Shown here: in pieces, positions 1 to 6,235 of the stretch
Layout of the letters: the number at the start of each line of letters is the position of its first letter
Numbering within the stretch: the first letter of the stretch is position 1
Assembly: GCA_964502135.1 (NCBI GenBank)
Contig: CAZCUO010000137.1
Span: 1 to 14,153 of the forward strand
Source: JAMWDI01 sp964502135
Lineage (GTDB): Bacteria > Ratteibacteria > UBA8468 > B48-G9 > JAFGKM01
Direction: 5' to 3'
Length of the DNA: 14,153 nt
Program-made: the position numbers and the translations under genes
Notes under the pieces: generated by a model
Told to the model about the DNA's origin: nothing
What the model saw: only the letters and a program-made list of their open reading frames with translations
Databases searched by the model: none

Positions 1-154
1 GATTTATAAACCAATATCCGAAAATGTTAAAATTTATGAAAAACTTTATTTACTTTATAAGCAACTTCATGATGCTTTTGGAACAAAAAATTATAATCAA
101 AGTTTATTTAATGTAATGAAAGAACTTTTAAAAATAAAAAAGGAAACAGAATGA
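1..154 (+). CDS. C-terminal end of FGGY-family carbohydrate kinase, probably ribulokinase (5' truncated by window edge)
   Basis: This is an open frame from base 2 to a TGA at 152-154, giving about 50 residues that continue off the left edge. It contains YLLYKQLHDAFG followed by a short tail with NVMKELLKIKK. That is the terminal helix pattern I associate with ribulokinases of the FGGY kinase family, which phosphorylate L-ribulose (or a related ketose) in the cytoplasm. The catalytic domains lie outside the window, so the substrate is inferred mainly from the neighbour. The stop overlaps the start of the next gene as ATGA, and that gene looks like AraD, the enzyme acting on the kinase product. 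Another FGGY kinase such as a xylulokinase is possible. Confidence 0.6.
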   Translation, partial: IYKPISENVKIYEKLYLLYKQLHDAFGTKNYNQSLFNVMKELLKIKKETE

Positions 155-837
155 AAGATATCAGAAAAAGTGTTTATGAAGCGAATATTTTTTTGTGGAA
201 AAACAATCTTGTTTATGGAACCCAAGGAAATGTCAGTGGAATAGATGAAGAAAGAAAAATTATTTATATAAAGCCAAGTGGTGTGCCTTATGAAAAATTA
301 ACAGAATCCCAGATTGTTGGTGTTGACATAAATGGAAAAGTTATAGAAGGAAATTTAAAACCCTCTGTTGATACTCCACACCATCTTTACATATATAAAA
401 ATATAAAAGAAGCAAAAAGTGTCTGCCATACACATTCAAAATTTATAACAATCTTTTCAGTTCTTGGGATTCCAATTCCAGTCCTTACTACAGGCCATGC
501 AGATGTTTTTGGTAAAGATATCCCTGTTTCAAAATATGTTGACAATACATTAGATAATATAGGAAAAGAAATTATAAGAGTTTATGAGAAAACTGGTTGT
601 CCGTCAATAATTTTAAGAAATCATGGTCTTTTCTGTTTTGCTGAATCTCCTGAAAAAGTCGTTTTTTATGCATTGATGAGTGAATATTTTGCAGAAATTT
701 TTTACTATATATTAACTGCAGGGAAAATGATGAATAAAAAAATAAAAAAACTTCCAGAAAAAGAAATTAAAAAATGGTTTGAAAGATACCATTCTGAAAG
801 ATATGGACAGAAAAAGGAGGTTGAAATATGGAAATAA
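151..837 (+). CDS. araD: L-ribulose-5-phosphate 4-epimerase (class II aldolase/adducin family)
   Basis: The 228-residue product matches AraD in length (E. coli 231) and along its whole course. AraD interconverts L-ribulose 5-phosphate and D-xylulose 5-phosphate in the cytoplasm. Visible landmarks are GNVSG near 26-30, KPSGV at 41-45, the DTPHH segment with Asp74, the zinc pair His93/His95 in CHTHS, Asp118 in GHAD (E. coli Asp120), the third zinc ligand His158 in NHG, and Tyr218 in ERYGQ near the C-terminus (E. coli Tyr229). These residues separate 4-epimerases from fuculose-phosphate aldolases. The start overlaps the stop of the upstream kinase (ATGA), and the end overlaps the next gene by 10 bases, so the three are translationally coupled. 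The related L-xylulose-5-phosphate epimerases (UlaF/SgbE) are a remaining alternative. Confidence 0.85.
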   Translation: MKDIRKSVYEANIFLWKNNLVYGTQGNVSGIDEERKIIYIKPSGVPYEKLTESQIVGVDINGKVIEGNLKPSVDTPHHLYIYKNIKEAKSVCHTHSKFITIFSVLGIPIPVLTTGHADVFGKDIPVSKYVDNTLDNIGKEIIRVYEKTGCPSIILRNHGLFCFAESPEKVVFYALMSEYFAEIFYYILTAGKMMNKKIKKLPEKEIKKWFERYHSERYGQKKEVEIWK

Positions 838-1154
838 AGTTTGATGAATTTAAAAAAATAGATTTGAGAGTTGCAAAAATACTGGAAGTAGAAGATGTTC
901 CTGGAGCAGACAAAATTTATCTATTGGTAGTTGATATAGGAGATGAAAAAAGGAAGATAGTTGCTGGAATAAAGCCATGGTATAAAAAAGAGGAATTGAT
1001 TGGCAAAAATATAGTTATGATTGTTAATCTTGAACCAAAAACTATTAGAGGAATTGAGAGTAAAGGGATGCTTCTTGCAACATTATTTGATAATAAACTT
1101 TCAATTTTAACAACGGATAAAGAAGAAGTTCCAGCAGGGAGTAAAATTACTTAA
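828..1154 (+). CDS. Stand-alone tRNA-binding OB-fold protein (Trbp111 / MetRS beta-chain type)
   Basis: The 108-residue protein is a single tRNA-binding OB-fold domain. FDEFKKIDLRVAKI at the start, VPGADKIYLL near 24-33, KIVAGI near 43-48 and the C-terminal half with NLEPKTIRG and ESKGMLLA match the MetRS C-terminal domain and free Trbp111/CsaA-like proteins. Such proteins bind structured tRNA and can act in trans as the beta subunit of a methionyl-tRNA synthetase. No synthetase domain is present here. AGGAGG lies 6 bases before the ATG, inside the end of araD, and the genes overlap by 10 bases. The pairing with sugar genes does not suggest a shared role. Its stop overlaps the stop of the opposing gene by 8 bp. 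Confidence 0.8.
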   Translation: MEIKFDEFKKIDLRVAKILEVEDVPGADKIYLLVVDIGDEKRKIVAGIKPWYKKEELIGKNIVMIVNLEPKTIRGIESKGMLLATLFDNKLSILTTDKEEVPAGSKIT

Positions 1155-1611
1155 TTTTTTTAAATATATAACCTGAAGAAATTAAAAATAAAAGCATAAT
1201 TGAAATAGGAACATAAACTGGAGCAATCCAGGGTTTTGGTATTAAAAAAAGACAGTCAATTGTTTTTAAAGAAGAAGGCCAGTTAATCAAAATTTTCAAA
1301 GTTAAATAATAAAATAAGTCCCATATTGCAAAAATCCATAAGAAAGTTGCGAGTTTCCTTAATAGTTTTTTTTCTAAAAGTAATGAAAAAGAAAATATTG
1401 TAATAATTGGAGTAACTTCCCGTGTTCTTTCAACAAAAATTAATGAAAAATTTCTTGTTCCTGTCACAATAAGTGGTTTTGATAATTGAGATATTGTTAT
1501 TTTTGTGATGTCAGGAGATATATTTGTCAAAATTTCTCTTATATAAACAACTACAACACCTTCCCACCAACCAAGTGCAATTCCAATTAAAGTATAAAAA
1601 AACAATCTCAT
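1147..1611 (-). CDS. Conserved small integral membrane protein of unknown function
   Basis: The 154-residue, very hydrophobic protein has about four predicted membrane segments: roughly residues 3-26, a central one near 68-80, one near 88-108 and a C-terminal one near 130-150. Polar loops carry conspicuous motifs: WWEGVVVVYIRE near 15-26, ERTREVTPI near 61-69, WDLFYY near 97-102, NWPSSL near 109-114 and LIPKPWIAPVYVP near 121-133. The density of Trp, Pro and charged residues in these loops resembles a conserved family I have seen without an assigned function, rather than a spurious frame. The start overlaps the upstream URO-D stop as ATGA, so it is the last gene of that operon. I do not recognise a function. 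Confidence 0.65.
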   Translation of the reverse strand: MRLFFYTLIGIALGWWEGVVVVYIREILTNISPDITKITISQLSKPLIVTGTRNFSLIFVERTREVTPIITIFSFSLLLEKKLLRKLATFLWIFAIWDLFYYLTLKILINWPSSLKTIDCLFLIPKPWIAPVYVPISIMLLFLISSGYIFKKIK

Positions 1612-2687
1612 TTATTTATATCAGCCCATATTTTTTTAACAAGTTCAAGATAATATTTAAAATTTTCAAAAGGAACATCTGGTGGAACTGCATGGTCAAC
1701 AAATGGAAAATAACCTTCCTCTTTTAATAAATATGGAACTTTTTTCATAACTTCTTCTTCAACCTCTTTTTTTGTATTTCTTAATGCTCTTTTGTCAATA
1801 TTTCCCATTAAAATTAATTTTTTCCCATATTTTTTCTTATATTCAATAGCATCTGTATTTGCTGCAACTTCAAGTGGATAAAGCATATTAACACCACCTT
1901 CAAGCCATAAAGGAACAATTACATCATTATTTCCATCAGAATCAACCATAATTACATCTATGCCATGGTTTCTTAAAAATGAACACACTTTCTTATAAGC
2001 AGGTAGACAAAACTCTTCAAATGTTTTTGGTGAAAGTAAAGGTCCCTGTTTCATTCCAAGGTCTTCCCATATATTTGCAAAATCAAATTTAACTTCACTT
2101 ACAACTTTTTCAAGCACTTTTATAACAAAATCAGCAACATAATTTATAATTTCTTTTACAAGTTCTGGATTATCATAAAACATAACAGAGAGATTTTCTA
2201 CTCCCATCCAATTTCTAATCCATCCATAATAAGAACCTGCACTAACTCCAAGAGGATAATCTCTTTCTTTAACGCATCTTTTCCAGTCATCATAATATTG
2301 AGGGTATCTTAAAGGAGAATCTGGATTTAATCTCTTTTTAACTTTTTCCCATGTTTCTTCATCCTTTATACAGAATTCAATCCATTGACTCATCCCTATT
2401 TCCCTATCTTTCCATCTTTTCCATTTATTTCCGAGGTCATCAATATAGGTAGCAGTTTCTTTATCCTCTTCAATAATTTTTACTTCAGGAGCAGGAATGA
2501 ATCCAAGATTTATTGGAGCATATTCTATTCTATCAAACCCAAAGTAAGTATTGAAATGAATATCAATTGGCATCCCTTCTTTCTGCCATCTTTTAATTGT
2601 CTCCTGAAAAACCCACTGAGGCCAAAAAAATGGTCTATCAGGTTTTCCAAAATAAACAACATTCTTAAACCTTTCAAGATATGTCAT
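1608..2687 (-). CDS. Uroporphyrinogen-decarboxylase-like (URO-D superfamily) protein
   Basis: The 359-residue product has the URO-D/MtaA TIM-barrel pattern: an N-terminal LERFKNVVYFGKPDR segment, FANIWEDLGMKQGPLLSP near 203-220, FEEFCLPAYKKV near 224-234, and a C-terminal VDHAVPPDVPFENF near 330-343. It is not HemE, because the N-terminal substrate-binding Arg motifs of HemE are absent. It also lacks the His-x-Cys zinc motif of methylcobamide:CoM methyltransferases; the equivalent strand reads VDSDGN (Asp249, Asp251, Asn253). This acidic variant is common in URO-D-like proteins of uncultured and PVC-type bacteria, and its chemistry is unknown to me. A methyl or C1 transfer role is only an analogy. 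A strong GGGGGG ribosome-binding site precedes the ATG. The gene begins 20 bases after rnpB ends and overlaps the next gene by 4 bases. Confidence 0.8.
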   Translation of the reverse strand: MTYLERFKNVVYFGKPDRPFFWPQWVFQETIKRWQKEGMPIDIHFNTYFGFDRIEYAPINLGFIPAPEVKIIEEDKETATYIDDLGNKWKRWKDREIGMSQWIEFCIKDEETWEKVKKRLNPDSPLRYPQYYDDWKRCVKERDYPLGVSAGSYYGWIRNWMGVENLSVMFYDNPELVKEIINYVADFVIKVLEKVVSEVKFDFANIWEDLGMKQGPLLSPKTFEEFCLPAYKKVCSFLRNHGIDVIMVDSDGNNDVIVPLWLEGGVNMLYPLEVAANTDAIEYKKKYGKKLILMGNIDKRALRNTKKEVEEEVMKKVPYLLKEEGYFPFVDHAVPPDVPFENFKYYLELVKKIWADINK

Positions 2688-2707
2688 ATTACCCCCCTTT
2701 TTTTAAA

Positions 2708-3047
2708 CTGAAGGAGTGGCTTGTAAGCCGGATTCTGTTTTTAGGTGTTCATTCATCTAGGTCAAAGGTCGCCCTTTGACTCAAGCGGTCTACCCGAACC
2801 CTTTGGGGCAGGGAACCCATGGGTTCTGCTTGACCTTGCTCCGGGTGGGGTTTGCCTTGCTCTGCCTTTAGGGCAGACGGTGAGCTCTTACCTCGCCTTT
2901 TCACCCTTATCCGCCAGTGGCGGACGGTATGTTTTCTGTGGCACTTTCCAGGTATCGCTACCTGTTCCTGTTAGGAACCACCCTCCCTGCAGGAGTCCGG
3001 ACTTTCCTCCCGCCAGAAGGCGGGCGAACACCCAGCCACTCCTTCAG
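2708..3047 (-). ncRNA. rnpB: RNase P RNA, bacterial class A
   Basis: This is the catalytic RNA of RNase P, which matures tRNA 5' ends. Read on the minus strand it shows GAGGAAAGTCCGGACTCC (near 3010-2992), the AAGGGTGAAAAGGCGAGGTAA and GAGCTCACCG core, CCCACCCGGAGCAAGG, the GGGTAGACCGCTTGAG segment containing the GGT that pairs with the tRNA CCA end, CTAGATGAATGA, and a terminal ACAGAATCCGGCTTACAAGCC. A 14-bp P1 helix closes it: 3047-3034 (CTGAAGGAGTGGCT) pairs perfectly with 2721-2708. The RNA is far more GC-rich than its surroundings. The 5' end overlaps the rnhA stop codon. I see no convincing promoter in front and no T-tract terminator after it, so it is probably processed from a longer transcript. 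Ends are set from P1 and are approximate. Confidence 0.97.
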
Positions 3048-3454
3048 AATAAATCATTCTTATTTTCAATGAACGAATTTGCTATTTCATCTGCAATTTT
3101 ATTTTTCTCTCTTTCTATATATTTTATTTTAATGTTTTTATACCTTCTTAGTAAAGATTTCGCAATAAAATGTAAAATTTTGAGTTTTTCATCTAAAATT
3201 TTATATTCACCATTAATTTGTTTAACAAGGAGTAAACTATCACTTTTAATTTCAATTTCATCCTTTTGAAAAGGTATACATTCAATTAAAGAAAAAATTA
3301 ATGAAATATACTCTGCTACATTATTTGTTGTTATACCAATAAATCCACCAGTTTTTTTATATACTTTGTCATTTATAAATATTACAATTCCATAAGCACT
3401 TTTACCAGGATTTCCTTTTGAGGCACCATCAATATAAACATCAATTTTTCCCAT
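3044..3454 (-). CDS. rnhA: Ribonuclease HI-family protein
   Basis: The 136-residue protein has the RNase H fold, which cleaves the RNA strand of RNA-DNA hybrids. The four catalytic acids are all visible: Asp9 in YIDGASKGNPG, Glu48 in NNVAEY, Asp72 in IKSDSLLLV and Asp122 in REKNKIADEIAN. The short form, without the basic handle of E. coli RNase HI, resembles the compact RNase HI proteins of Gram-positive bacteria and archaea. Its ATG overlaps the upstream zinc-ribbon stop by one base (TAATG), the arrangement often seen for this pair. The TGA stop at 3044-3046 lies inside the P1 helix of rnpB, so the end of the message and the 5' end of RNase P RNA share four bases. Confidence 0.88.
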   Translation of the reverse strand: MGKIDVYIDGASKGNPGKSAYGIVIFINDKVYKKTGGFIGITTNNVAEYISLIFSLIECIPFQKDEIEIKSDSLLLVKQINGEYKILDEKLKILHFIAKSLLRRYKNIKIKYIEREKNKIADEIANSFIENKNDLF

Positions 3455-4155
3455 TAATATAATATCCTACTACAATTTTCACACTGAATTATTTCCCTTT
3501 TTCTTTTAACCTTTTCTACTATGTATGTTGGAAGAGCCATAAAACATCCATTACATATTCCATTTTCTATTTTTACAATTGCGACACCATCCTTTTTACT
3601 TTTCCTTATTTTTTCATATAAATTATATACTTTAAAATCAACCTTTTTCACAAGTTCTTCTCTTTCAACTTTTTTCATTTCTATCTCTTTTTTTAACTCT
3701 TCAACTTTGCTTCTTTCAATTTCAATTTTTTTTAAAATATCCTCTTTTATCTTGTTTAATTCCTCTTGTAGCATCTTTTCTTTTTTTATAAGTTCTTCTT
3801 CTTTCTCCATCAATATAAGAACCTCTTCTTCAATTTCAGAAATTTTCTTCTTTACATTTGCAATTTCAATAAGAAGTGCCTCATATTCTTTATTTGTTTT
3901 AACATTGTCAAGTTTCTTATTTAAATTATTTTTTTCTTCTTCATAACTCTTAATTTCAAGTTCTTTTTCTTTTCTGTCAAGTTGGACTCTTTTAAGGTCA
4001 TTTTTTGTTTCTTTTATTTTCTTTTCAATTAACTCAATTTCTTCATTCAATTTTTTTTCTTTTTCTGGAAACAATTTTATTTCTTCCTCTTTTTCATAAA
4101 TTTCAAGATCTATTTTTTGCAACAAAATAAGTTTTTCAATTTCTTCTGTAATCAT
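3454..4155 (-). CDS. Coiled-coil protein with C-terminal C4 zinc ribbon (COG1579 type)
   Basis: From the ATG at 4155 the product has 233 residues. Residues from about 5 to 180 are a nearly uninterrupted Glu/Lys/Leu/Ile-rich coiled coil. The C-terminus is a zinc ribbon with Cys201-x2-Cys204 and Cys225-x2-Cys228. This is the architecture of the COG1579 family, thought to be a nucleic-acid-associated or remodelling factor; its exact role is unsettled. The frame stays open to an ATG at 4197, but that would lie upstream of the transcription start predicted from the TTGACA/TATCAT promoter at 4214-4186, and it lacks a ribosome-binding site. The start MITEEIEKLILLQKID also fits the family. The gene overlaps rnhA by one base and probably heads the operon that includes rnpB. 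Confidence 0.82.
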   Translation of the reverse strand: MITEEIEKLILLQKIDLEIYEKEEEIKLFPEKEKKLNEEIELIEKKIKETKNDLKRVQLDRKEKELEIKSYEEEKNNLNKKLDNVKTNKEYEALLIEIANVKKKISEIEEEVLILMEKEEELIKKEKMLQEELNKIKEDILKKIEIERSKVEELKKEIEMKKVEREELVKKVDFKVYNLYEKIRKSKKDGVAIVKIENGICNGCFMALPTYIVEKVKRKREIIQCENCSRILY

Positions 4156-4185
4156 CTTTCTTTCCCAATTTTTAATTAGAATTTT

Positions 4186-4214
4186 ATGATAAAACAAATT
4201 GAAAATAATGTCAA
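4186..4214 (-). promoter_or_regulatory. Sigma-70-type promoter for the zinc-ribbon / rnhA / rnpB operon
   Basis: On the minus strand a perfect -35 TTGACA (4214-4209) is followed, after exactly 17 bases, by -10 TATCAT (4191-4186). Transcription should begin near 4179, about 24 bases before the ATG at 4155. It lies directly after the argS stop (4233) and separates this operon from the leu-argS array. A 14-base perfect palindrome, TTCAAAATTTTGAA, lies just upstream at 4229-4216, but being AT-only it may be chance. Confidence 0.7.
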
Positions 4215-4232
4215 TTTCAAAATTTTGAATGA

Positions 4233-5852
4233 TTACATTCTTTCGGGAAGGGAGATATTTAAAAGTTTTAAAGAGAGTTCAAAAATTATCAATAAGGATT
4301 TTATTAAAGTAAGACGTGCATAACTAATTTCTTTTTCATCACTTACAATTCTATATTTTTGGTAATAAGAGTGGAATGATTTTGAGAGATCAAGTAAATA
4401 TTCTGCAAGGAGGTGAATTCCATATGTTTCAACAACACTTTTTATAATGTCATTAAATTTCCAAATTTTTTTCATTATTTCAATTTCTTCTTCTTTATCA
4501 AGCAAATCTATATATTTTTCTGGTTTTTCTACTATATATCCTTTTTCTCTCCCAAACTCAATCAGATGTTTTAATCTTACATAAGCATACTGCAAATAAT
4601 AAACAGGATTTTCACTTGATTGTTTTTTTGCAATTTCAATATCAAAATCAAGATGGCTATCTATTTTTCTAAATAAAAAGAAAAATTTTGAAGCATCTGG
4701 CCCTATTTCTTTTATTAACTCTTTTAAAGTTATAAATTGCCCTTTTCTTGTGGACATTGATAATTTTTCTTTGCCTCTATATAATGTAGTTAATTGAACA
4801 ATCAATACAATAAAATTTTCAAGATCAAAATCTAAAGAAGCAACCCCTGCTTTCAATCTTGGGATATATCCATGATGATCTGGACCCACAATATTTATAA
4901 TAATTTGATAACCTCTTTCAATTTTATATTTGTGATATGCAAGGTCAGTTGCCAGATATGTAAAACTTCCATCTCTTTTTACTATAACTCTATCTTTATC
5001 ATCTCCAAAAAGAGAACTTTTAAAACATAAACTTCCATCCTTTTCATATATAAGTCCTTTTTCTTTTAAAAATTCAATAACTTTTTCAACTTCTTTTTTT
5101 TCTATAAATTCACTTTCTCTTATCCAACTATCAAATGAAACTCCAAAATTTTCAAGGTCTTTTTTTATATCATTTAATATTTCTGAAGATGCAAATTTAA
5201 TAAAAAAATTATTATCTTCTTCATCAACCCTTTCAATCTTTTTTGCAATTTCAATTAGATATTCTCCTACATATCCATCCTCTGGTAAAGGATAATCTAT
5301 TCCTTTAAGTTGTAAAAATCTTGCTTTTAATGATTCACCAAGAAGTTTCATTTGTCTTCCAGCATCATTTATATAATATTCTTTGGTTACTGCAAATCCA
5401 GCAAATTTTAAAACTCTTGATAATGATTCTCCATATGCTGCTTGTCTTCCATGAGCAATTGTTAAAGGTCCTGTTGGGTTTGCACTTACAAATTCAATTA
5501 TAACCTTTTTACCTTTTCCTATATCCTGCTTTAAATAATTTTCTCCTCCTTCAATAATTTTTAAAACATTTTCTTTATAAATTTTTTCATCTATAAAAAA
5601 ATTTATAAAACCATTCTTTGTTTCAATTTTTTTAATAATCCCTTTTAAGTTTTCAGTAATTTTTTCTTTTATAATTTCTGCAATTTTTTGTGGCGGATTT
5701 TCTTTATCGGATAATCTGAATGCAATATTGGTGTAAAAATCACCAAACTCTTCCTTTTCTGGTGATAAAATATCAAAATTTACCTTTTTCTTAAATTCAT
5801 TAACTACTTTTTTTAGTTCTTCTTCTATTTTCTTTTTAATATCCACTCTCAT
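4233..5852 (-). CDS. argS: Arginyl-tRNA synthetase
   Basis: The 539-residue class I synthetase charges tRNA-Arg with arginine. The N-terminal Add-1 domain (about 1-110) is followed by the Rossmann signature SANPTGPLTIAHGRQAAYGE at 123-142. Here the usual HIGH/HVGH tetrapeptide reads TIAH, with only the second His (His134) kept. The KMSKS loop reads KLSMSTRKGQF, and the DALR anticodon-binding domain includes YYLQYAYVRLKHL. The protein ends in LPERM, the terminal motif typical of ArgRS. The ATG overlaps the end of rbfA by 17 bases and has only a weak GAAAAGAAG ribosome-binding site, consistent with translational coupling. Length is at the short end of the family's 540-580. It is the last gene of the array that begins with leuA. 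Confidence 0.95.
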   Translation of the reverse strand: MRVDIKKKIEEELKKVVNEFKKKVNFDILSPEKEEFGDFYTNIAFRLSDKENPPQKIAEIIKEKITENLKGIIKKIETKNGFINFFIDEKIYKENVLKIIEGGENYLKQDIGKGKKVIIEFVSANPTGPLTIAHGRQAAYGESLSRVLKFAGFAVTKEYYINDAGRQMKLLGESLKARFLQLKGIDYPLPEDGYVGEYLIEIAKKIERVDEEDNNFFIKFASSEILNDIKKDLENFGVSFDSWIRESEFIEKKEVEKVIEFLKEKGLIYEKDGSLCFKSSLFGDDKDRVIVKRDGSFTYLATDLAYHKYKIERGYQIIINIVGPDHHGYIPRLKAGVASLDFDLENFIVLIVQLTTLYRGKEKLSMSTRKGQFITLKELIKEIGPDASKFFFLFRKIDSHLDFDIEIAKKQSSENPVYYLQYAYVRLKHLIEFGREKGYIVEKPEKYIDLLDKEEEIEIMKKIWKFNDIIKSVVETYGIHLLAEYLLDLSKSFHSYYQKYRIVSDEKEISYARLTLIKSLLIIFELSLKLLNISLPERM

Positions 5853-6189
5853 CTTCTTTTCTAATTTCTTTTAAAATCTCTTCTATTTTAAATTCTTTCC
5901 TTTCATCAAATTCAAATTTAATAGAAGGGGTATTTTTTAAAGAGATTCTTCTTCCAAGTCTAAATTGTATATATTTTTGAGCACTTAAAATTCCTTTAAA
6001 AGCATCTTCTTTCTCTTTTTCACTACCCATAAAACTTATCCCAACTTTCGCTTTTTTTAAGTCACCTGATATATGAACATATGTAATTGTAAAAAAGCAG
6101 ATTCTTGGGTCAGAAACTTCTTTTCTGATTATATCTTCAATTTCTTCTCTTAATAAACTTTCAATTTTTTTCTGTCTTCTTGTTTTAAT
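5836..6189 (-). CDS. rbfA: Ribosome-binding factor A, probable ATT (AUU) start
   Basis: RbfA is a small KH-fold protein that matures the 30S subunit by acting on the 16S 5' helix. The first ATG in frame, at 6030, would give only 64 residues beginning MGSEKEKEDAF, which is the second half of the domain. The frame extends upstream with clear RbfA sequence: RRQKKIESLLREEI, then IIRKEVSDPRICFFTITYV, then VHISGDLKKAKVGISFMGSE. It reaches a TAA at 6202-6204 with no ATG, GTG or TTG on the way. A perfect AGGAGG (6200-6195) sits five bases before an ATT at 6189, giving 117 residues, a normal RbfA length. AUU initiation is therefore proposed. A sequencing frameshift linking to the ATG at 6233 is the alternative. 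It overlaps argS by 17 bases. Confidence 0.85.
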   Translation of the reverse strand: MKTRRQKKIESLLREEIEDIIRKEVSDPRICFFTITYVHISGDLKKAKVGISFMGSEKEKEDAFKGILSAQKYIQFRLGRRISLKNTPSIKFEFDERKEFKIEEILKEIRKEDESGY

Positions 6190-6201
6190 TTTTCCCTCCT
6201 T
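6187..6201 (-). promoter_or_regulatory. Ribosome-binding site and non-canonical ATT start of rbfA
   Basis: The minus strand reads AAGGAGGGAAAAATT. The AGGAGG is a full anti-16S match, the spacing to ATT is five bases (GAAAA), and ATT opens the frame encoding the conserved RbfA N-terminus. AUU is the start codon of infC in many bacteria, where IF3 discriminates against it; a similar IF3 dependence for rbfA is an inference. Confidence 0.6.
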
Positions 6202-6235
6202 TTATTTTTTTTCAAATTTAAAGATTTATCCATTT

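Noticed and set aside
1143..1161. AT-only hairpin AAAATT-ACTT-AATTTT followed by T residues, a possible terminator of the + strand operon
   Set aside because: The stem has no G or C pairs and lies in convergent coding sequence; in such AT-rich DNA this arises readily by chance.
1608..2687. Annotation as HemE (uroporphyrinogen decarboxylase of haem synthesis)
   Set aside because: The N-terminal substrate-binding arginine motifs of HemE are missing and there is no haem gene nearby.
3048..3140. Dedicated promoter for rnpB within the end of rnhA
   Set aside because: No pair of -35 and -10 hexamers with 16-18 base spacing resembles consensus at the right distance from the RNA 5' end.
2745..3269. 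174-residue + strand open frame across the RNase P RNA region
   Set aside because: It is the antisense of rnpB and the end of rnhA, has no protein-like pattern, and the RNA identification is unambiguous.
4233..4260. GAATG-TAAT-CATTC inverted repeat at the argS stop as a terminator
   Set aside because: The five-pair stem is mostly A-T and the following AAAATTTT is not a clean T-tract on the minus strand.
6151..6233. Short frame starting ATG at 6233 (MDKSLNLKKNKRREK...) between leuB and rbfA
   Set aside because: It has no ribosome-binding site, contains the rbfA Shine-Dalgarno within it and runs out of frame into rbfA to a stop at 6151; it is kept only as an alternative if a frameshift error exists.
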